Positions 46,259 to 54,966 of a stretch of 64,000 nucleotides of DNA are shown one piece after another. The notes beneath the pieces were generated by a model. The model was not told the origin of the DNA, did not search any database, and saw nothing but the letters and a program-made list of their open reading frames with translations. Position 1 is the first letter of the stretch, and each line of letters opens with the position of its first letter. The stretch comes from Streptomyces sp. NRRL F-2664. Lineage in GTDB: Bacteria; Actinomycetota; Actinomycetes; Streptomycetales; Streptomycetaceae. Position numbers and translations under genes: made by a program. The stretch is from assembly GCF_000719345.1 (NCBI RefSeq), contig NZ_JOFX01000001.1, forward strand, positions 186,001-250,000, written 5' to 3'.

Positions 46259-47842
46259 ATGACCGCCACCCCGTCCAGCACCACCGCCGCCGGCCAGCAG
46301 CCCCCGAACGGCTTCTGGGCCCAGGCCGCCGCAGACCCCGCACGCACCGTCCTGACCGCCCCCGGGGGCGAGGAGTGGAGCGCCGGCCGGCTGCACGCCG
46401 ACGCCAACCGCCTCGTCCACGGCCTGCGCGCCGCCGGGCTGGAGCGGGGCGACGTCTTCGCCGTCGTCCTGCCCAACGGCGTCGAGTTCCTCACCGCCTA
46501 CCTCGCCGCCTCCCAGGCCGGCTTCTACCTCGTTCCCGTCAACCACCACCTCGTGGGTCCCGAGATCGCCTGGATCGTCTCCGACTCCGGCGCGAAGGTC
46601 CTGATCGCCCACGAGCGCTTCGCCGATGCCGCCACCGCCGCGGCCGACGAGGCCGCCCTGCCCGCGAGCCACCGCTACTGCGTCGGAGCCGTCCCCGGCT
46701 TCCGCCCGTACGGCGAACTCCTCGACGGGCAGCCGGCCACGCCCCCGGCCGACCGCACCCTGGGCTGGGTCATGAACTACACCTCCGGCACCACCGGCCG
46801 GCCGCGCGGCATCCGCCGCCCCCTGCCCGGCAGGCTCCCGGAGGAGACCTACCTCGGCGGCTTCCTCGGCATCTTCGGGATCCGGCCCTTCGACGGCAAC
46901 GTCCACCTCGTCTGCTCACCGCTCTACCACACGGCCGTCCTGCAGTTCGCGGGCGCCGCCCTGCACATCGGGCACCCGCTCGTCCTCATGGACAAGTGGA
47001 CCCCGCAGGAGATGCTGCGCCTGATCGACGCCCACGCCTGCACGCACACCCACATGGTGCCGACCCAGTTCCACCGGCTCCTCGCCCTCCCGCAGGAGAC
47101 CAAGGACGCCTACGACGTCTCCTCGATGCGGCACGCCATCCACGGCGCCGCACCCTGTCCCGACCACGTCAAGCGGGCGATGATCGACTGGTGGGGCGGC
47201 TGCGTGGAGGAGTACTACGCCGCGAGCGAGGGCGGCGGCGCCTTCGCGACCGCCGAGGACTGGCTGAAGAAGCCGGGAACCGTGGGCAGGGCCTGGCCGA
47301 TCAGCGAACTGGCCGTCTTCGACGACGACGGCAACCGGCTGCCCCCCGGGGAACTCGGCACCGTCTACATGAAGATGAACACCGGCGGCTTCAGCTACCA
47401 CAAGGACGAGGGCAAGACGCAGAAGAACCGCATCGGCGACTTCTTCACCGTCGGGGACCTCGGGCTGATGGACGAGGAGGGCTACCTCTTCCTCCGCGAC
47501 CGCAAGATCGACATGATCATCTCCGGCGGGGTCAACATCTACCCGGCGGAGATCGAGTCGGTCCTGCTCAGCCATCCGGCGGTCGCGGACGCCGCAGTGT
47601 TCGGCATCCCGCACGCCGACTGGGGCGAGGAGGTCAAGGCCGTCGTCGAACCGGCCGAGGGCTTCACCGCCGCGGACGCCCTCGCCGCGGAGATCCTCCA
47701 CCACTGCGAGCGGCAGCTCGCCGGGTACAAGCGGCCGAAGAGCGTCGACTTCATCGGGACGATGCCGCGCGACCCGAACGGCAAGCTCTACAAGCGCCGT
47801 CTGCGGGACCCGTACTGGGAGGGCCACGAACGCGCGATGTGA
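46259..47842 (+). CDS. Acyl-CoA synthetase (FadD type)
   Basis: A 527-residue member of the ANL superfamily. The AMP-binding P-loop is NYTSGTTGRPRG, the A5-type motif is EEYYAASEGG, and the A8 region is GDLGLMDEEGYLFLRDRKID with ISGGVNIYPAEIE; the C-terminal lysine motif is PRDPNGKLYKR. It activates a carboxylic acid to its CoA thioester. The overall sequence recalls the mycobacterial FadD4 group. It starts 4 bp after the nitronate monooxygenase and is surely in the same operon, under the palindrome at 45080. Confidence 0.9.
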   Translation: MTATPSSTTAAGQQPPNGFWAQAAADPARTVLTAPGGEEWSAGRLHADANRLVHGLRAAGLERGDVFAVVLPNGVEFLTAYLAASQAGFYLVPVNHHLVGPEIAWIVSDSGAKVLIAHERFADAATAAADEAALPASHRYCVGAVPGFRPYGELLDGQPATPPADRTLGWVMNYTSGTTGRPRGIRRPLPGRLPEETYLGGFLGIFGIRPFDGNVHLVCSPLYHTAVLQFAGAALHIGHPLVLMDKWTPQEMLRLIDAHACTHTHMVPTQFHRLLALPQETKDAYDVSSMRHAIHGAAPCPDHVKRAMIDWWGGCVEEYYAASEGGGAFATAEDWLKKPGTVGRAWPISELAVFDDDGNRLPPGELGTVYMKMNTGGFSYHKDEGKTQKNRIGDFFTVGDLGLMDEEGYLFLRDRKIDMIISGGVNIYPAEIESVLLSHPAVADAAVFGIPHADWGEEVKAVVEPAEGFTAADALAAEILHHCERQLAGYKRPKSVDFIGTMPRDPNGKLYKRRLRDPYWEGHERAM

Positions 47843-47964
47843 CCACCGGGCCCGGGCGCACACCGCCGGCACGGGCCGTGGCGCGCATCGACGCCGGCCA
47901 CGTCGGTGGCGGGGGAGCGCGCCGTGCGACGCCTCCGGGGGATGCTTCTGGCAAGTTGGGCGAT

Positions 47965-49068
47965 ATGGGTACGACTAAGCGCAGATCCCCCCTGGTCGAC
48001 TGGACCGTCCTGGTCCCCGTGGTGGCGCTGGTCGCGCTGGTCCTCAGCTGGGGGCGGGACCTACCGGGTTTCGCGGTGGTGCTCGTCGCCCTGTGCCTGG
48101 CCGGCGCGGTCCTGGCGGCCGTCCACCACGCCGAGGTCGTCGCCCACCGGGTGGGCGAACCCTTCGGTTCGCTCATCCTCGCCGTCGCGGTCACGGTCAT
48201 CGAAGTGGCCCTCATCGTCACCCTGATGGCCGACGGCGGCGACAAGACCGCCTCCCTGGCACGGGACACCGTGTTCGCCGCCGTCATGATCACCTGCAAC
48301 GGCATCGTGGGCGTGTCCCTGCTCGTCGGCGCCCTGCGCAACCGGGTCGCCGTCTTCAATCCCGAGGGGTCCGGTGCGGCCCTGGCCACCGTCGCCACCC
48401 TCGCCACCCTGAGCCTGGTGCTGCCGACCTTCACCACGAGCAAGCCCGGTCCGGAGTTCTCCACCGCACAGCTGACCTTCGCCGCCGTCGCCTCACTCGC
48501 CCTCTACGGCCTGTTCGTCGCCGTCCAGACGGTCCGCCACCGCAACTACTTCCTGCCCGTCGACACCGGGCGGGGCGCCGACCACCAGGACGACCACGCG
48601 GCGCCGCCCACCGCCCGCGCCGCCCTCCTCAGCCTGGGCCTGCTGCTGGTCGCCCTCGTCGCGGTGGTCGGCGACGCCAAGGCGGTCTCCCCGACCATCG
48701 AGGCGGCCGTGGCCAAGGCCGGGCTTCCCCAGGCCGTCGTCGGTGTGATCATCGCCCTGCTGGTCCTGCTGCCCGAGACCCTCGCCGCCGTCCGCGCCGC
48801 CCGCCGCGACCGCGTCCAGACCAGCCTCAACCTCGCCTACGGCTCCGCCATCGCCAGCATCGGACTGACCATCCCGGCGATCGCGCTGGCCTCGATCTGG
48901 CTCTCCGGCCCGCTCCTGCTCGGCCTCGGACCGGTCCACATGGTGCTGCTCGCCCTGACCGTCGTGGTCAGCACGCTCACCCTCGCCCCGGGGCGTGCCA
49001 CGCTGCTCCAGGGCGGGGTGCACATCGTGGTGCTGGCCGCGTACCTCTTCCTCGCCGTCAGCCCCTGA
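47965..49068 (+). CDS. Ca2+:H+ antiporter (CaCA/ChaA type)
   Basis: A 367-residue protein with about eleven TM helices. The two inverted alpha-repeats of cation/proton exchangers are visible: GEPFGSLILAVAVTVIEVAL with VMITCNGIVGVSLLVGAL in the first half, and LLPETLAAVRAARRDRVQTS with LNLAYGSAIASIGLTIPAIA in the second. The acidic residues in VIEV and LPET are the exchange sites. ATG 47965 lacks a good Shine-Dalgarno. It probably exports Ca2+ (or Na+/K+) against protons. Confidence 0.9.
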   Translation: MGTTKRRSPLVDWTVLVPVVALVALVLSWGRDLPGFAVVLVALCLAGAVLAAVHHAEVVAHRVGEPFGSLILAVAVTVIEVALIVTLMADGGDKTASLARDTVFAAVMITCNGIVGVSLLVGALRNRVAVFNPEGSGAALATVATLATLSLVLPTFTTSKPGPEFSTAQLTFAAVASLALYGLFVAVQTVRHRNYFLPVDTGRGADHQDDHAAPPTARAALLSLGLLLVALVAVVGDAKAVSPTIEAAVAKAGLPQAVVGVIIALLVLLPETLAAVRAARRDRVQTSLNLAYGSAIASIGLTIPAIALASIWLSGPLLLGLGPVHMVLLALTVVVSTLTLAPGRATLLQGGVHIVVLAAYLFLAVSP

Positions 49069-49131
49069 CCCCTTCAGCCGGGGCGCCGCCCGGGAGCCGG
49101 GGCCGGGCCGGGACGAGGCACCGGCATGCGG

Positions 49132-51633
49132 TCACCGCCGCTCGCGCACCAGGACCACCTCCAACCGCGGCGAGGTGAGGATGTCCCGCTCGCAGAACCG
49201 CGCGCGGACCCAGCGCTCCTGGGAGAACAGCCGGGTCTGGTCCGCGGAGTACGGCGAACCGGGGTTCGAGGACTGCCCGTACGTGAGCAGGGTGCGGGCC
49301 ACCGGGCAGGAGCTGCCGTCCCAGCCGACCGCCTGGATGTGGCTCGATCCGCTCGCGACGTCCGGGTAGCCGCCGGCCGCCGGGTTCCACCGCGCCTCGA
49401 TCTTGTTCCAGACGCCGAGCGCCTCCGTGCCGCCGCCCACCGGCAGCCGCCGGCCGTCCCGGACCACGAACTGGTGCTCACCCAGCGGGGCGTCCAGCGC
49501 GATGCCGGCCGCCCGCAGCTCCGCAACGGTGTCCGCCAGCGCCCGCCCGATGCCGGGCGCCGCCCGGTTGAGCGTACGCGGCGTACGGACCGGGTCGGCG
49601 GCCGAGAACGGCACCAGCCACAGTTCCGCGGGCGGCGTCGTCGCCGTCACCCTGCGCCAGAACCGGTCGAAGAACAGCGCGCCCCGGCTGGACGTGTCCG
49701 TCGTCCGGTCCCAGCGTGCCAGGACCGCGCAGGCCGCGGAGACGTCCACCGCCGAGCCGTCGCCCGCCGTGGCCCTGCCGCCGGGCAGCGCGGAGCAGGC
49801 CTGCGCGGCGTCCGCAGCCGCCAGGTCACCGGCCGGCGCCCGGTTCGCGAACTGCTGCTTCTCCAGATCGGCCACGGTCAGCCGGCCCCTCGCGGCCATC
49901 GCCGACACGTCCTCGACCGCCCCGCGCGTGCGCACCGACCGCGGGGTGCCGACCGTGCCCCAGATCCGCTCATAGCCGGTCAGCGGCCGGTCCGCATTGG
50001 CCAGCCAGGCGCTGTCGTTGGAGTTCTCCGCGTACGGGGCGTCGCGCAGGGTCGGCGCCCGCCCCGGGCCGAACACGCCCGGCTGCACCGCGTCGGCGTC
50101 CGAGCCGATCGCGCAGTCGCCGCGGGCGCCGTCCAGCACCGCCAGCCCCGAAGCCGGGTACGTGGCCCGGCCCAGCGGGGTGGAGCAGCGGGCGGCGAGC
50201 TCGTCGGTGATGCGGGGCAGCACCTGGGTCTGGGTGAAGAGGGTGCCGCCCGCCGAGTCGGCGGCCACCGTGTTGACCCACGGCAGGCCCTGCGTGCGCG
50301 CGAGGGCTTCCTGGATCCCGGCGACCGAGCGGGCCCGGCCCAGGGCGAGAGCGGTGTCGGAGCCGCGCAGGTTCGCCGCGTTGGGGTCGTTCAATGCGTA
50401 GGCGGACCGGCTGGTCCAGGGCAGCGGCAGGCCCGGGCCCAGGTTCGTGACCACCGGGCCGTAGCGGGTCCACCACTGGGTGCGGGTCACCGCGGCGCCG
50501 CCCGCCACCGGTACGGTGACGGTCCGCCGGATCATCCTCTGCGGGACGCCGTCCACCAGGTACGCGGTCGGGTCCGCCGGGTCGAGGGTCAGCTCGTGCA
50601 GGTTGACCGGGGTGCCGGTCGCCACCGTGTGGCTCCACGCCACCTTCTCGTTGAAACCGATGCTGATCGCGGGCATGCCCAGCAGCGAGCCGCCGGAGAC
50701 GTTCAGCTCGCCCGGGATGGTCTGCTGCGACTGCCAGAAGCGGCGCCCGCCCTGCCACGGATAGTGCGGGTTGCCGAGCAGCAGACCACGGCCGTTCGCC
50801 GTCGTGGAGCCGGCGAAGGCCACCGCGTTGGAGCCCATGTCGTACCGCGTCGTGTCGAAGAACGCCCGCGCCGCCTCCGCCGCGGCGGTCGGATCGGCCT
50901 CCTCGGGCGCGGCCGCCGGTGCTCCGCCGGCCCGGGGCAGGGCCGGGGCGGGCGGAGCGGCCGGCGCCGGGGCCGGCGCGGTCGGGCTCGGCGGCTGGGC
51001 GGCCGTGATGCCGTCGATGCCGCGCCCCTCGCCGCCGAGCACCGCGATCGCGAAGCCGCGCGCGGCCACGTCGGCCGTGGTGACCGGGCGGAGCCAGCCC
51101 GCGTCCTTGCAGGCGGGGTCGGTGACCCTGTTCTGGGCGAGCCAGGCGTTGTAGCCGGCGGCCCAGCCGCGCATCAGCTCCTTGAGGTCCTTGCTGGGGC
51201 CGGCCGGCGCGGGCGTCGCCAGCAGTCGCTCCACCGTGCCGGACTCCCGGACCCCCTTGAAGTACAGGTCGCTGGAGAGGTTCCGGGTGACCGAGGAGAG
51301 CGACCCGTCGGTCGTCGCGTCCTGCCCGAACCAGCGCGAGCGTTCACCCGAGACGGTCACGAAGCCGTCCGCGAGGACGCAGACCTGGTCCGCCGCCTGC
51401 GCCCAGCCGGTTCCGAAGCCGACCTGGGCGTAGGTGCGGCCGAGTATGTGCGGGATGCCGTTCTCCGTGTAGCGGATGACGGCGGACAGGCCGCCGCCGG
51501 CCGGTATCCGATCCGCCGCCGCGGCGGGGGCCGGGGGCCGGGCGTGTGCCGGCGGGACCGCGGCCGTCGCGGCCAGCAGGGCCGCCCCGGCCACGGCGGC
51601 GCGGCGGAGCGTCGATCGCGTGCTGCGGTGCAA
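49132..51633 (-). CDS. Secreted Ntn-hydrolase acylase (penicillin/aculeacin acylase family)
   Basis: An 833-residue precursor. TTG 51633 is chosen because GGGAGGT precedes it and a signal peptide follows at once (LRRAAVAGAALLAATAAVPPAHA). The alpha-chain region carries GIPHILGRTYAQVGFGTGWA. An Ala/Pro-rich spacer (~205-250) precedes the autocleavage site MG|SNAVAF, making Ser268 the catalytic N-terminus of the beta chain. LLGNPHYPW, GFNEKVAWSHTV and GTLFTQTQVLP are family blocks. Substrates of this group are N-acyl homoserine lactones or the lipid tails of echinocandins and other lipopeptides, so it may act in quorum quenching or antibiotic modification. Confidence 0.88.
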   Translation of the reverse strand: MHRSTRSTLRRAAVAGAALLAATAAVPPAHARPPAPAAAADRIPAGGGLSAVIRYTENGIPHILGRTYAQVGFGTGWAQAADQVCVLADGFVTVSGERSRWFGQDATTDGSLSSVTRNLSSDLYFKGVRESGTVERLLATPAPAGPSKDLKELMRGWAAGYNAWLAQNRVTDPACKDAGWLRPVTTADVAARGFAIAVLGGEGRGIDGITAAQPPSPTAPAPAPAAPPAPALPRAGGAPAAAPEEADPTAAAEAARAFFDTTRYDMGSNAVAFAGSTTANGRGLLLGNPHYPWQGGRRFWQSQQTIPGELNVSGGSLLGMPAISIGFNEKVAWSHTVATGTPVNLHELTLDPADPTAYLVDGVPQRMIRRTVTVPVAGGAAVTRTQWWTRYGPVVTNLGPGLPLPWTSRSAYALNDPNAANLRGSDTALALGRARSVAGIQEALARTQGLPWVNTVAADSAGGTLFTQTQVLPRITDELAARCSTPLGRATYPASGLAVLDGARGDCAIGSDADAVQPGVFGPGRAPTLRDAPYAENSNDSAWLANADRPLTGYERIWGTVGTPRSVRTRGAVEDVSAMAARGRLTVADLEKQQFANRAPAGDLAAADAAQACSALPGGRATAGDGSAVDVSAACAVLARWDRTTDTSSRGALFFDRFWRRVTATTPPAELWLVPFSAADPVRTPRTLNRAAPGIGRALADTVAELRAAGIALDAPLGEHQFVVRDGRRLPVGGGTEALGVWNKIEARWNPAAGGYPDVASGSSHIQAVGWDGSSCPVARTLLTYGQSSNPGSPYSADQTRLFSQERWVRARFCERDILTSPRLEVVLVRERR

Positions 51634-51810
51634 CGTACCTCCCAAGTGGCCGGACAGCGGCCGTGGTTGCTCGGACAGGTGGTGCGTGGTGCCTCGGTGC
51701 CCACACACTCATTCAGGTGCGCTGACGACCTGTCAACATCCCGTTCGGTATCCGCCTGCCGGCGCGCCGGCTCACGGCCGCGCTGCGGCCCGGTGCACCG
51801 GTACGGAAGT

Positions 51811-51846
51811 CGTCGGCCCGGTGCGGCAGCCGTCGGCCCGGTGCGG
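51811..51846. repeat. Tandem 16-bp direct repeat with 20-bp period
   Basis: CGTCGGCCCGGTGCGG at 51811-51826 and again at 51831-51846, immediately downstream of the BrkB-like gene's stop. Probably a short duplication; no function evident. Confidence 0.5.
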
Positions 51847-52710
51847 TCAGTCCGGTTCCGGCCGGTGGCGGGCGTGCTGCTCCCGGTGGAGCCCGGCGAG
51901 CAGACCGCTGCGCCGCAACCGCCGCAGGGTGAGGCGTTCGTGCACGAGCCGGCCCACGAGCGCGCCGCCGTAGACGACGAACCCGACGCCGACGAGCCAG
52001 GACTGGACCACCAGCAGCGTCCCGAAGGGGCCGTAGGTCACGGCGTTGGACGCGATGAGCGGTGAGAACACCAGCTGCGAGAAGAGGCGCAGGCCGAGCA
52101 GCCCGATGCTGGTGGCCACCGCCCCCGGTACGAGGGCCCGCCAGCGGACCCGGCCGCCGAGCAGCAGGCGCTGCGAGCCGACGAAGAACAGGCAGGTGCC
52201 GAAGAGGTCACCGAGCGTACCGAGGACCGAGCCCAGGCTGTCGTCCGACGGAGCGGGGATCACCACCAGCAGCGCGAGGTAGCAGACCAGCAGGGCGAGC
52301 CAGACCACGTGCCGCCACATCGTGTGCCAGCGGGCGGTCGGCAGGTCCCACACTTTCTCGTAGCCGGTCTGCACGGCCGCACCGAAGGTCAGGCCGAAGA
52401 CGGCGAGGGCGGCGAGCCCGAAGGCCGTCGTCCGCTCCAGCGCCAGGTCCGCCGCGCCGAACACCATCTCGATCGTGTTCCGCGAGGACACCGTCACCCC
52501 GAGGGCCTGGCCGAGCCAGCGGCCGAAGCCGGAACCGCTCCCCGGCGCCGCGGCCGCCACGACCACCAGCAGCGGCACCAGGGTGAGGAACCCGAGCGCC
52601 GCGAAGCCCATCGCCCGGTGCATCAGCTCCATCTCCCGGCCGCGGCTCCAGGCCAGCCCGACGGAGGAGCCCTGGAGCCGGTCGTGGAGGCGCCGGAGGG
52701 TCGAAGTCAC
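51847..52710 (-). CDS. YihY/BrkB-family membrane protein
   Basis: A 287-residue inner-membrane protein with about six hydrophobic helices (e.g. AMGFAALGFLTLVPLLVVV, AFGLAALAVFGLTFGAAVQ, HVVWLALLVCYLALLVVI, LLVVQSWLVGVGFVVYGG). QTGYEKVWDLP after the second helix matches the family's Y-x-x-x-W motif. Start GTG 52710 has only a weak GAGG site. The family is of unknown function, formerly misnamed ribonuclease BN. Confidence 0.85.
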   Translation of the reverse strand: MTSTLRRLHDRLQGSSVGLAWSRGREMELMHRAMGFAALGFLTLVPLLVVVAAAAPGSGSGFGRWLGQALGVTVSSRNTIEMVFGAADLALERTTAFGLAALAVFGLTFGAAVQTGYEKVWDLPTARWHTMWRHVVWLALLVCYLALLVVIPAPSDDSLGSVLGTLGDLFGTCLFFVGSQRLLLGGRVRWRALVPGAVATSIGLLGLRLFSQLVFSPLIASNAVTYGPFGTLLVVQSWLVGVGFVVYGGALVGRLVHERLTLRRLRRSGLLAGLHREQHARHRPEPD

Positions 52711-52935
52711 GCCTCATGCCCTACCCGGGCGGGCCCGCCCGCTCCCGGGACCCGGATCGAAATGAGCCCGAAGGGGTGGTTTCGGCCGCCGCCGCGGTGT
52801 CGTGTCCGGCTGTCGGCACGTCCCCGGCACGTCCCCGGCCGACCGGAGCGCGCCGGCGGCCGTCGCGCGCGCGAGGTGGGCCGGTGACGCGAGGCCCGCC
52901 CGGATCCGCAGCGGCCGTCCGATCAACCGGAGTCC

Positions 52936-53079
52936 ATGACGCGCACCTTGTACCCCTTCGGTCCGGCCGCCCCTCCGGTCCTCGACGTCGCCCGCGCGAT
53001 CGAGGACGCTCGGGCCCGCGGCCGGGACGTGTGCCTCGGGCTCACTCCCACAGCCGCCGCCCCGCTCGCGGACGGCTAG
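52936..53079 (+). CDS. Hypothetical 47-residue protein
   Basis: ATG 52936 has CCGGAG a few bases upstream and opens MTRTLYPFGPAAPPVLDVAR, ending in PLADG. No family recognised; codon use is compatible with a real gene. Its end overlaps the lipoprotein gene on the other strand by 4 bp. It may also be a remnant of a larger gene. Confidence 0.35.
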   Translation: MTRTLYPFGPAAPPVLDVARAIEDARARGRDVCLGLTPTAAAPLADG

Positions 53080-53609
53080 CAGTTCATGCGGGAACCGTCG
53101 GGGGCGGCCTCCGCGGACCAGGCGAACCAGGTCCGGGCGTCCACGCCGAGGCGGGCTGCGGGGTGGGGTTCCGTGCCGTGGACCTCGCGGAGCCGGGTCG
53201 GGGAGTCGAAGGCGAGGGTGATGCTCGGGCCGTCGGGATTCTCGAAGCAGAAGACGGCGATCCTGCCGTCGGGCCCCGTGTCGAGGTCGCCCACGGGACG
53301 CCACCCCGCGGCGGCTGCCGCCCGGCGGTAGTGGTCCAGCACGTCCTCCCGCGTGCCGCCGTACGCGTAGAGCCGATCGGCGGTGAGCCAGGCGCCCCCC
53401 GTGTCGTCGACGCAGCGGGCTCCTGCCCACGGCCCGCCGACGGCCACGGCGCCCGGGGGGTGCAGTTCCAGCACGGGCAGCCGGTCCAGCTCCGCCACGG
53501 CCGCCTCCGTCCCCCGGCAGGTTTCGTACGGGGGAAGGAGGGAGCAGCCGCTGAGGCCGGTTCCCACGAGCAGGAACGCCAGCAGGGGCCGCGCGGCAGT
53601 CATGTTCAT
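53076..53609 (-). CDS. Hypothetical lipoprotein
   Basis: A 177-residue protein with a typical lipoprotein leader, LLAFLLVGTGLSGC, the lipobox cysteine being at about residue 22. The mature part has an additional cysteine pattern (ETCRG, GARCVDD, VFCFEN and a terminal C) and no recognised domain. ATG 53609 overlaps the stop of the preceding small secreted protein (ATGA), so the two are translationally coupled, which also settles the start. Confidence 0.7.
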   Translation of the reverse strand: MNMTAARPLLAFLLVGTGLSGCSLLPPYETCRGTEAAVAELDRLPVLELHPPGAVAVGGPWAGARCVDDTGGAWLTADRLYAYGGTREDVLDHYRRAAAAAGWRPVGDLDTGPDGRIAVFCFENPDGPSITLAFDSPTRLREVHGTEPHPAARLGVDARTWFAWSAEAAPDGSRMNC

Positions 53610-53905
53610 GGCGGGATTATGCCCCTGGTTGTGTTGCAATCCTGCCGGGAGGGAAAGGTCTTGCACGTTTCGAAGGGGGTTCCCGAGGCCGCGTTGCGGA
53701 CGTTGACCCCGGTCGCCCACACGTGGACCTCCGTGAAGTCCATCGCGGCGGCCCCGGCAGCGCCCGGCCGCACGGCTGCAGTCGGCTGCCCGCTCACCGC
53801 CGGCTGCCCGGCCGCCGACGCGCTCGCGGCACCGGCCATCGCCGCGGCGGTGAGGAGGAGGGACGTGGTCAGCGCTCGGAGCGCACGCGGAGACGTGTGC
53901 GTCAT
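53606..53905 (-). CDS. Small secreted protein with truncated bacterial SH3-like segment
   Basis: A 99-residue protein with a signal peptide (LTTSLLLTAAAMAGAASASAA). The mature part contains VHVWATGVNVRNAASGTPFE, the opening strands of a bacterial SH3 domain, but ends soon after CKTFPSRQDC instead of completing the ~60-residue fold. Compare the full SH3 copy at the end of the hydrolase at 54965. Coupled by ATGA to the downstream lipoprotein gene. Confidence 0.6.
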   Translation of the reverse strand: MTHTSPRALRALTTSLLLTAAAMAGAASASAAGQPAVSGQPTAAVRPGAAGAAAMDFTEVHVWATGVNVRNAASGTPFETCKTFPSRQDCNTTRGIIPP

Positions 53906-53991
53906 GGTGCAGGCCTCTTCCGGCAGGGGTCGCGGGCGGCGGCTGCCGCGCCGTTCACACCGGCGACGGCGAACGGTCGCCTCTCGTATGA

Positions 53992-54028
53992 GTGCCGGTG
54001 AGTCCGTCTGGGTGCCGGTGAGTCCGTC
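53992..54028. repeat. 17-bp tandem direct repeat, 20-bp period
   Basis: GTGCCGGTGAGTCCGTC at 53992-54008 and 54012-54028, in the gap between the TPR fragment and the small secreted protein, i.e. upstream of the latter. It could be a regulatory repeat or a short duplication. Confidence 0.5.
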
Positions 54029-54066
54029 GGACGCAGGGCGCGGATGCTTCGCACGTCGAGGCTGCC

Positions 54067-54966
54067 TCAGCGCCCGGAGGCGTCCCCCCGCTCCAGGCCC
54101 TCCAGCGCTTCGCGGCTGCCCAACCGCTGGAAGACCTCGTACGCCTCCTGCTCGAACGCGCGTGCCGCTGCCGTCCGGCCCTGGGCCAGGGCGGCGCGCG
54201 CCAGGTCCCGCAAGGTGCGGGCACGCCACAGCGGCAGGTGCAACGTGTCCCACAGGCCGAGGGCCTGCCGCAGGGTCTCGGTCGCCGTCTCCGCGTCGGA
54301 CGCGGCGAGGTACCACTCGCCCAGGGTGCGCAGGACGAGGGCCTCGCCGAACACGTCCTGACGCTTGCGGGTGATCTCCAGACACCGGTCGAGCCGCTGC
54401 CGGGGCTCGGTCGTCCGGCCCTGCCGGAACTCGACCTTGGCCAGCGACAGGCTCGCGTACATGACGCCGTAGGCGTCGTCCGTCTCCTCGAAGATGGCGA
54501 GGGACTGCCGCAGCAGGGCCTCCGCACCCGCCAGGTCGCCCCGCGCCCGATGGCACAGGCCCAGTGAGCGCAGCGCGAGCGCCTCGCCGTGCCGGTCCCC
54601 GGCGCTGACGTACAGGCGGTGGGCGCGGGAGAGTGCCTCCCACGCCTCGTCGTCGCGGCCCTGCTCCCGGTGGACGTACCCGATGCCGTACAGCACATGG
54701 GCCATGGACGAGATGTCCTCCGGCTCCCGGCACAGTTCGAGCGCCGAGGTCAGCAGGGGCAGTGCCTCCTCGAAGCGGCCCTGTTCGCGGCGGGCCGCAC
54801 CCATACCGGCCCGCGCGCCCGCGCAGCCGGTGCGCACGGACCTCTCCTCGAACAGGCGCAGCGCACGGGCGAAGAACGCGTACGCATCGTCGAAGCGGTC
54901 CTGCTCCAGGCGGAGTTGGCCCAACCCGTTCAGCAGCCAGGCCTCGCCCTTCCCGAGGACGAACAT
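54067..54966 (-). pseudogene. N-terminally truncated TPR protein (3' part of an AfsR/SARP- or NB-ARC-TPR-type regulator?)
   Basis: The ~300 residues from ATG 54966 are nothing but tetratricopeptide repeats (e.g. LNGLGQLRLEQDRFDDAYAF, LYGIGYVHREQGRDDEAWEA, LRSLGLCHRARGDLAGAEAL), as in the C-terminal half of large Streptomyces regulators. No DNA-binding or NTPase domain precedes it. The possible start overlaps, head to head, the start of the hydrolase on the other strand (54965), leaving no room for a promoter. It therefore looks like a gene remnant cut at 54966, although a free-standing TPR protein cannot be excluded. Confidence 0.55.

Noticed and set aside
46375..47964. Upstream extension of the Ca2+/H+ antiporter frame
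   Set aside because: Runs out of frame through the acyl-CoA synthetase; the membrane protein begins at 47965.
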